From NCBI GenBank assembly GCA_002298165.1, contig DBMI01000017.1, positions 1 to 14,546 on the forward strand: a stretch of 14,546 bases of DNA. Direction: 5' to 3'. This stretch comes from Desulfarculales bacterium UBA702 (lineage in GTDB: Bacteria; Desulfobacterota; Syntrophobacteria; Syntrophobacterales; Syntrophobacteraceae). Within the stretch, counting starts at the first letter, position 1. Each line of letters starts with the position of its first letter. The position numbers and the translations under genes were made by a program. This document shows, piece by piece, positions 11,490-14,546 of this stretch. The notes below the pieces were generated by a model. The model did no database searches, had not been told where the DNA came from, and was given only the letters and a program-made list of their open reading frames with translations.

Positions 11490-14237
11490 CTACTTGTCCT
11501 GACTCCTCCTGAAGACTTCCACAATCGAGCCCATGGCCGACGAGCATTCCATGATAATGTGCATCATGAAAACAATAGCCAGGCCGTTTAGGACCCCGCA
11601 GGTGAACCATGCCTGGGAGACTGCCGCCAAGGCTCCAAGGCCCGCGAAAAGCAGCGTGATTATAATTCCGGCCGGAGCGCAGCGAGGCCAGCTTTTAATT
11701 CGGATAAACTGTTTTCCTCCGCCGTGTTCCTCAACGGCCATCAGCAGGCGGACCGACCCGGCGATCCCGCCTCGGAGCTCGAGGTCCCACCTGTCGTAGT
11801 CTCCGCCGCGAAGCACCACTGTGCGAAGGCCCTTTATCTCGCCTTCCAGTGTTTCAAGCCAATCGATCGGTGAGCGCCATGTCTCGTTCCAGATGGTAAA
11901 CATCTTGGGCCAGGGCCACGGGGCTGAAATTCCCGTTGCAAAGCCGCACCTTCTCCAGGGGGTAAGCCCGAGCTTTATGCGGCCCGAGAGGCGTGCGAGC
12001 GGCTGCATCAGGTGTAGCGCGGCGGTAAGTACCCTGCGCTTGAGTCGGTCAGCCCTTGCGGTATTCGCGGAGAAGGTCAGGCGCGATGCGCAGGAAAGTG
12101 CATGAAATACCGGCAGGGTCACAGCCGCAATGAACAGGGGCAGCACGAAAAGAAGGGGAGACCACTCGATCCCGAGCATCGACAAAACTCCGAGTACGGC
12201 AACTATCACGTACCACTCGGGCATGAGCGGCAGCGACCATAAAAGGCTCGGAGCCGGCTGATAAATCGACTGAAAAAGGGCGCTTCCCCAAGTGCCCTGG
12301 TAGATCCGCCCGCGAAAGCAGCCCAGAAGCTGCTCGAAGCCCTTGAAATAGAGTCTCCCTGCCCACGGAATATGACCCGCCGCGTTGTATTTCTCAGGCC
12401 ACTTGCGCTCAAGGTAACCTTCTGCCTTGCCGTAGTTCAACTGCTGTTTCCAGTAGGCCTTGACCGAGTTTCTGCGGTGGTGCCAAACCATTGCGGCCGG
12501 GCTGAATCCGAGCGTCCAGCCACGCTGTTGGATTCGCCAGCAAAGATCGACGTCATCCCCGGCAATCCTGAATGTTGGATCGAACCCGCCGATTGCTTCA
12601 AGCGCGGCCTTTCGGAAGGCCATGTTGCAGCCGGGAATATGTTCGGCTTCCTGGTCGGACAGGAGTACGTGGATTGGACCTCCGGGCGAGTTAGCAACGC
12701 ATTCGGCAATCGGTCCGTCATCGGATGGTGCTATATTGGGCCCGCCGACCCCTGCGTGATTGCTCGTCATGAACGTTACCGCAAGGTAGGTAAGCCATTG
12801 TGGGTCGGCAATGGCATCATCGTCTATATAGGCGACGATCTCGCCCTTGGCTGCCCGCATCCCTACGTTTCTGGCATTGCTGAGGCCGCCATTCGGGATC
12901 GAAATTACCCGGAATCCGTAATCCTTGGCGACGATTTCGGTACCATCCCTTGATCCGTCGTTTACAACGATGACTTCGAAGTTGGGATAATCAACTCTTT
13001 TCAGACCTTCGAGACAGTCGCGTATTGTTCGCCTGCCGTTATATGTGCAGACAACGACCGAGATGCTCGGCCAGTTGAGGTCGGGAGCAAACGGAATCTC
13101 GGCAAATGCCCTGGTGATCGCCGCCATCGAAGGTTTGGGGTTGCGGTCCTTGTCGGTCACCCCGAATCCCCAGTCGTCGATATCGAAGCCGCCACGGTGC
13201 CACTCGTCGGTCCATGAGAAAATAAAAACACCGCCGCAACCTGACCCGAAAGCCGACCTTATCTGCCAGTCCAGGGTCGCAGCCTGTTTGTCCTCACCGT
13301 TTCGCATGCTGTCATAGCCGATTTCAGCCATAATAAGCGGCTTGTCGCCGGCAAGATTCTGAAGGCGCGCCAGATAGCCTTCCAGTTTCTCCCTGGTCTC
13401 TAGATATACATTAAACGAAACGAAATCGACGAAAGGAAGTTCCAGATATTCGGTAGTGGGAAAATTTACGTATGTTATCAGGGCGCCCGGGTCTGCCTCT
13501 TTTGCCACAGTGTAGAGCCGTTCGAGGAAACGTTCGATCTGGCGGCGTCCGTGCCAGCGTACGATCGATGCCGGAATTTCGTTTCCTATCGTAATGGCGA
13601 GCAGCGCGGAATGCCCGGCGCAGGAGGCAACTCCCTCCCTGACGCGATCCTCGATGTCCTTCATCACCTTTGCATCTTCCATGAAGGCGATGTGCTCTTC
13701 CCACGGAAGACCGATCATGACGCGCAGGTTGTGCTTCTGGGCGATATCGAGCAGCCATCTCGGCGGTACGGTATAGGTACGCACTGAGTTGATGCCGTTT
13801 TTGGCCATCAGAGCGAAATCGTGTTCAACTGTCTCGGGATCGTGATATTCGCAGCCCTGCTCATCGGGATGAAATGGGCCGTAGGTGACGCCCCGGATGT
13901 AGAACTTTTCAGCTCCCACGAAAATGAACTTGCCCCTGACGACCGGCCTCACGCCCTCTTCGATGGGAATCTGTTTAGGCGGGACGAGATAAAATTCCGC
14001 TATGCCGCTCGTTTTCGGCTTTTCGAATTCAGGCCTTAAAAGCGGGTTCTGGACGGGCAGGGCGCGAACATTCGGAGCAGGGTTAGCCTTTTTGGCACCT
14101 GTATCCCGCTTGAATTCCGGACGCAGTATACCTTCGGCATCATATTCCGGATCCTGGGCGGAACCGTTTGCACCGGTACGAATCGGCGCCTCATCACCCG
14201 CGAGGTCATTTGCTGTATCTGTAAGAACTCTTCCCAT
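11490..14237 (-). CDS. Glycoside hydrolase (clan A type) - family 2 glycosyltransferase fusion, membrane protein
   Basis: From the ATG at 14237 the protein has 915 residues. A low-complexity N-terminus (1-95) has two RPEF motifs. Then comes a TIM-barrel hydrolase-like domain (about 100-385) with YIRGVTYGPF, the acid/base candidate Glu220 in IGNEIP and the nucleophile candidate Glu305 in MAEIGYDS. A GT2 domain follows (about 391-600): SISVVVCTYNG, VNDGSRDGT, the DDD metal motif at 472-474, GDD at 560-562 and RIQQRGW at 568-574. Two membrane spans (about 667-715), a soluble stretch and two more spans (about 856-902) close it. It probably makes or modifies a surface polysaccharide or glycolipid; sugar and acceptor are unknown. 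The frame is open to the window edge, but the ATG at 14237 has GAGGGA five bases upstream and lies just after a candidate promoter, so I prefer it to the ATG at 14267. Confidence 0.88.
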   Translation of the reverse strand: MGRVLTDTANDLAGDEAPIRTGANGSAQDPEYDAEGILRPEFKRDTGAKKANPAPNVRALPVQNPLLRPEFEKPKTSGIAEFYLVPPKQIPIEEGVRPVVRGKFIFVGAEKFYIRGVTYGPFHPDEQGCEYHDPETVEHDFALMAKNGINSVRTYTVPPRWLLDIAQKHNLRVMIGLPWEEHIAFMEDAKVMKDIEDRVREGVASCAGHSALLAITIGNEIPASIVRWHGRRQIERFLERLYTVAKEADPGALITYVNFPTTEYLELPFVDFVSFNVYLETREKLEGYLARLQNLAGDKPLIMAEIGYDSMRNGEDKQAATLDWQIRSAFGSGCGGVFIFSWTDEWHRGGFDIDDWGFGVTDKDRNPKPSMAAITRAFAEIPFAPDLNWPSISVVVCTYNGRRTIRDCLEGLKRVDYPNFEVIVVNDGSRDGTEIVAKDYGFRVISIPNGGLSNARNVGMRAAKGEIVAYIDDDAIADPQWLTYLAVTFMTSNHAGVGGPNIAPSDDGPIAECVANSPGGPIHVLLSDQEAEHIPGCNMAFRKAALEAIGGFDPTFRIAGDDVDLCWRIQQRGWTLGFSPAAMVWHHRRNSVKAYWKQQLNYGKAEGYLERKWPEKYNAAGHIPWAGRLYFKGFEQLLGCFRGRIYQGTWGSALFQSIYQPAPSLLWSLPLMPEWYVIVAVLGVLSMLGIEWSPLLFVLPLFIAAVTLPVFHALSCASRLTFSANTARADRLKRRVLTAALHLMQPLARLSGRIKLGLTPWRRCGFATGISAPWPWPKMFTIWNETWRSPIDWLETLEGEIKGLRTVVLRGGDYDRWDLELRGGIAGSVRLLMAVEEHGGGKQFIRIKSWPRCAPAGIIITLLFAGLGALAAVSQAWFTCGVLNGLAIVFMMHIIMECSSAMGSIVEVFRRSQDK

Positions 14238-14268
14238 TTTTCCCTCATTTGCAAAAAGATCGCTCATC

Positions 14269-14296
14269 CTAATAATGAATGAATCCAAGCTGACAA
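14269..14296 (-). promoter_or_regulatory. Candidate promoter of the hydrolase-glycosyltransferase gene
   Basis: On the minus strand TTGTCA (14291-14296, five of six) and TATTAG (14269-14274, four of six) are 16 bases apart. The predicted start, near 14262, leaves a leader of about 25 bases with the ribosome binding site, and excludes the upstream ATG at 14267 as a start. Direct repeats lie further upstream. Confidence 0.45.
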
Positions 14297-14322
14297 TGGC
14301 AATAAGTGTACCATGTCCCAAA

Positions 14323-14369
14323 TTGCCGAAAATGTTCGAAAAGTGACGTATTGCGAAAATTGGCTCGAA
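14323..14369. repeat. Pair of imperfect direct repeats upstream of the glycosyltransferase gene
   Basis: TTGCCGAAAATGTTCGAA (14323-14340) and TTGCGAAAATTGGCTCGAA (14351-14369) share TTGC, GAAAAT and TCGAA in the same order, offset by 28 bp. They lie 27 bp upstream of the candidate -35 box, where an activator would bind. No known motif is claimed. Confidence 0.4.
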
Positions 14370-14374
14370 GGGAT

Positions 14375-14431
14375 GGTTACGATTTTTGCGCACAAGGGTT
14401 ACGATTTCTGCGCGGTTACGATTTTGTGCAC
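14375..14431. repeat. Three direct repeats of GGTTACGATTT plus a GC tail
   Basis: GGTTACGATTT occurs at 14375, 14397 and 14414, each followed by a related tail (TTGCGCAC, CTGCGC, TGTGCAC). The offsets are 22 and 17 bp. The block lies 80-135 bp upstream of the candidate glycosyltransferase promoter. It could be a tandem regulator site or a decayed short repeat. Beyond it, 14432-14546 shows only a small GGACC/GGTCC hairpin (14442-14456) and no gene I can support. Confidence 0.6.
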
Positions 14432-14546
14432 GCCGGGAAGGGGACCAGGCGGGTCCATTCGGCGGGAAGTGTCGGGAGGGGCTATTGCCCAAGCCTCGAA
14501 TGGAAGATAAGGGGATGAAATTAAAGGAAAACTCCCCTCCACTGGC

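Noticed and set aside
14375..14431. CRISPR array
   Set aside because: There are only three short units with tiny unequal gaps, no proper spacers and no cas genes in the window.
14238..14492. N-terminal extension of the glycosyltransferase fusion up to a TTG at 14492 (1000 residues)
   Set aside because: The extra part reads through repeats (NRNRAE, RKNRN), crosses the candidate promoter, and lacks a good ribosome binding site; the ATG at 14237 has one.
14306..14518. Plus-strand open frames of 65-70 codons at the right edge
   Set aside because: They run over the direct repeats, have no ribosome binding site, and look like chance translation of repeats.

Overview
The window looks like chromosomal DNA from a free-living Gram-negative bacterium, most likely in the Desulfobacterota (former Deltaproteobacteria; a Syntrophobacter/Syntrophus/Smithella-like lineage is my guess). 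The reasons are the bacterial rpsB-tsf-pyrH-frr-uppS order, a short Ts factor, and the mix of a DUF1015 protein, a TrmN6-type methyltransferase, a DUF434 protein and a FadD-type ligase. The taxonomy is inference and no marker in the window fixes it. All genes lie on the minus strand except the DNA-repair nuclease gene xth.

Right-hand part, read in the minus direction. At 14237-11490 is a large membrane protein that joins a clan-A glycoside hydrolase domain to a family 2 glycosyltransferase and a membrane-bound tail. Its 5' region carries a candidate promoter and two sets of direct repeats, and a strong symmetrical terminator follows the gene. Next comes a compact operon at 11178-8187: a FadD-type acyl-CoA ligase, a membrane-anchored L,D-transpeptidase overlapping it by one base, and a DUF434/PIN-like protein of unknown function. 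Then comes a solitary HigA-type antitoxin/repressor gene with an operator-like inverted repeat in its leader and no visible HigB toxin.

Middle part. A DUF1015 protein is followed, in the same reading frame and directly after its TGA, by a TrmN6-type tRNA adenine methyltransferase whose conserved N-terminus has no ATG, GTG or TTG codon. This is the oddest coding feature of the window. fabH follows, behind a possible promoter flanked by two copies of a 10-bp direct repeat. fabH converges on xth (plus strand).

Left-hand part. rpsB, tsf, pyrH, frr and uppS (cut by the window edge) form the translation/UMP kinase/undecaprenyl cluster. rpsB has its own leader and weak promoter candidate. The 167-bp rpsB-tsf spacer holds two strong hairpins, one shaped like a terminator for each strand. 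From pyrH to uppS the genes touch or overlap.

I saw no tRNA, rRNA, CRISPR array, insertion sequence or phage gene. Most of the window is ordinary core genome. The candidates for something new are the start-less methyltransferase, the hydrolase-transferase fusion with its repeat-rich 5' region, the solitary higA, and the repeats flanking the fabH promoter candidate.
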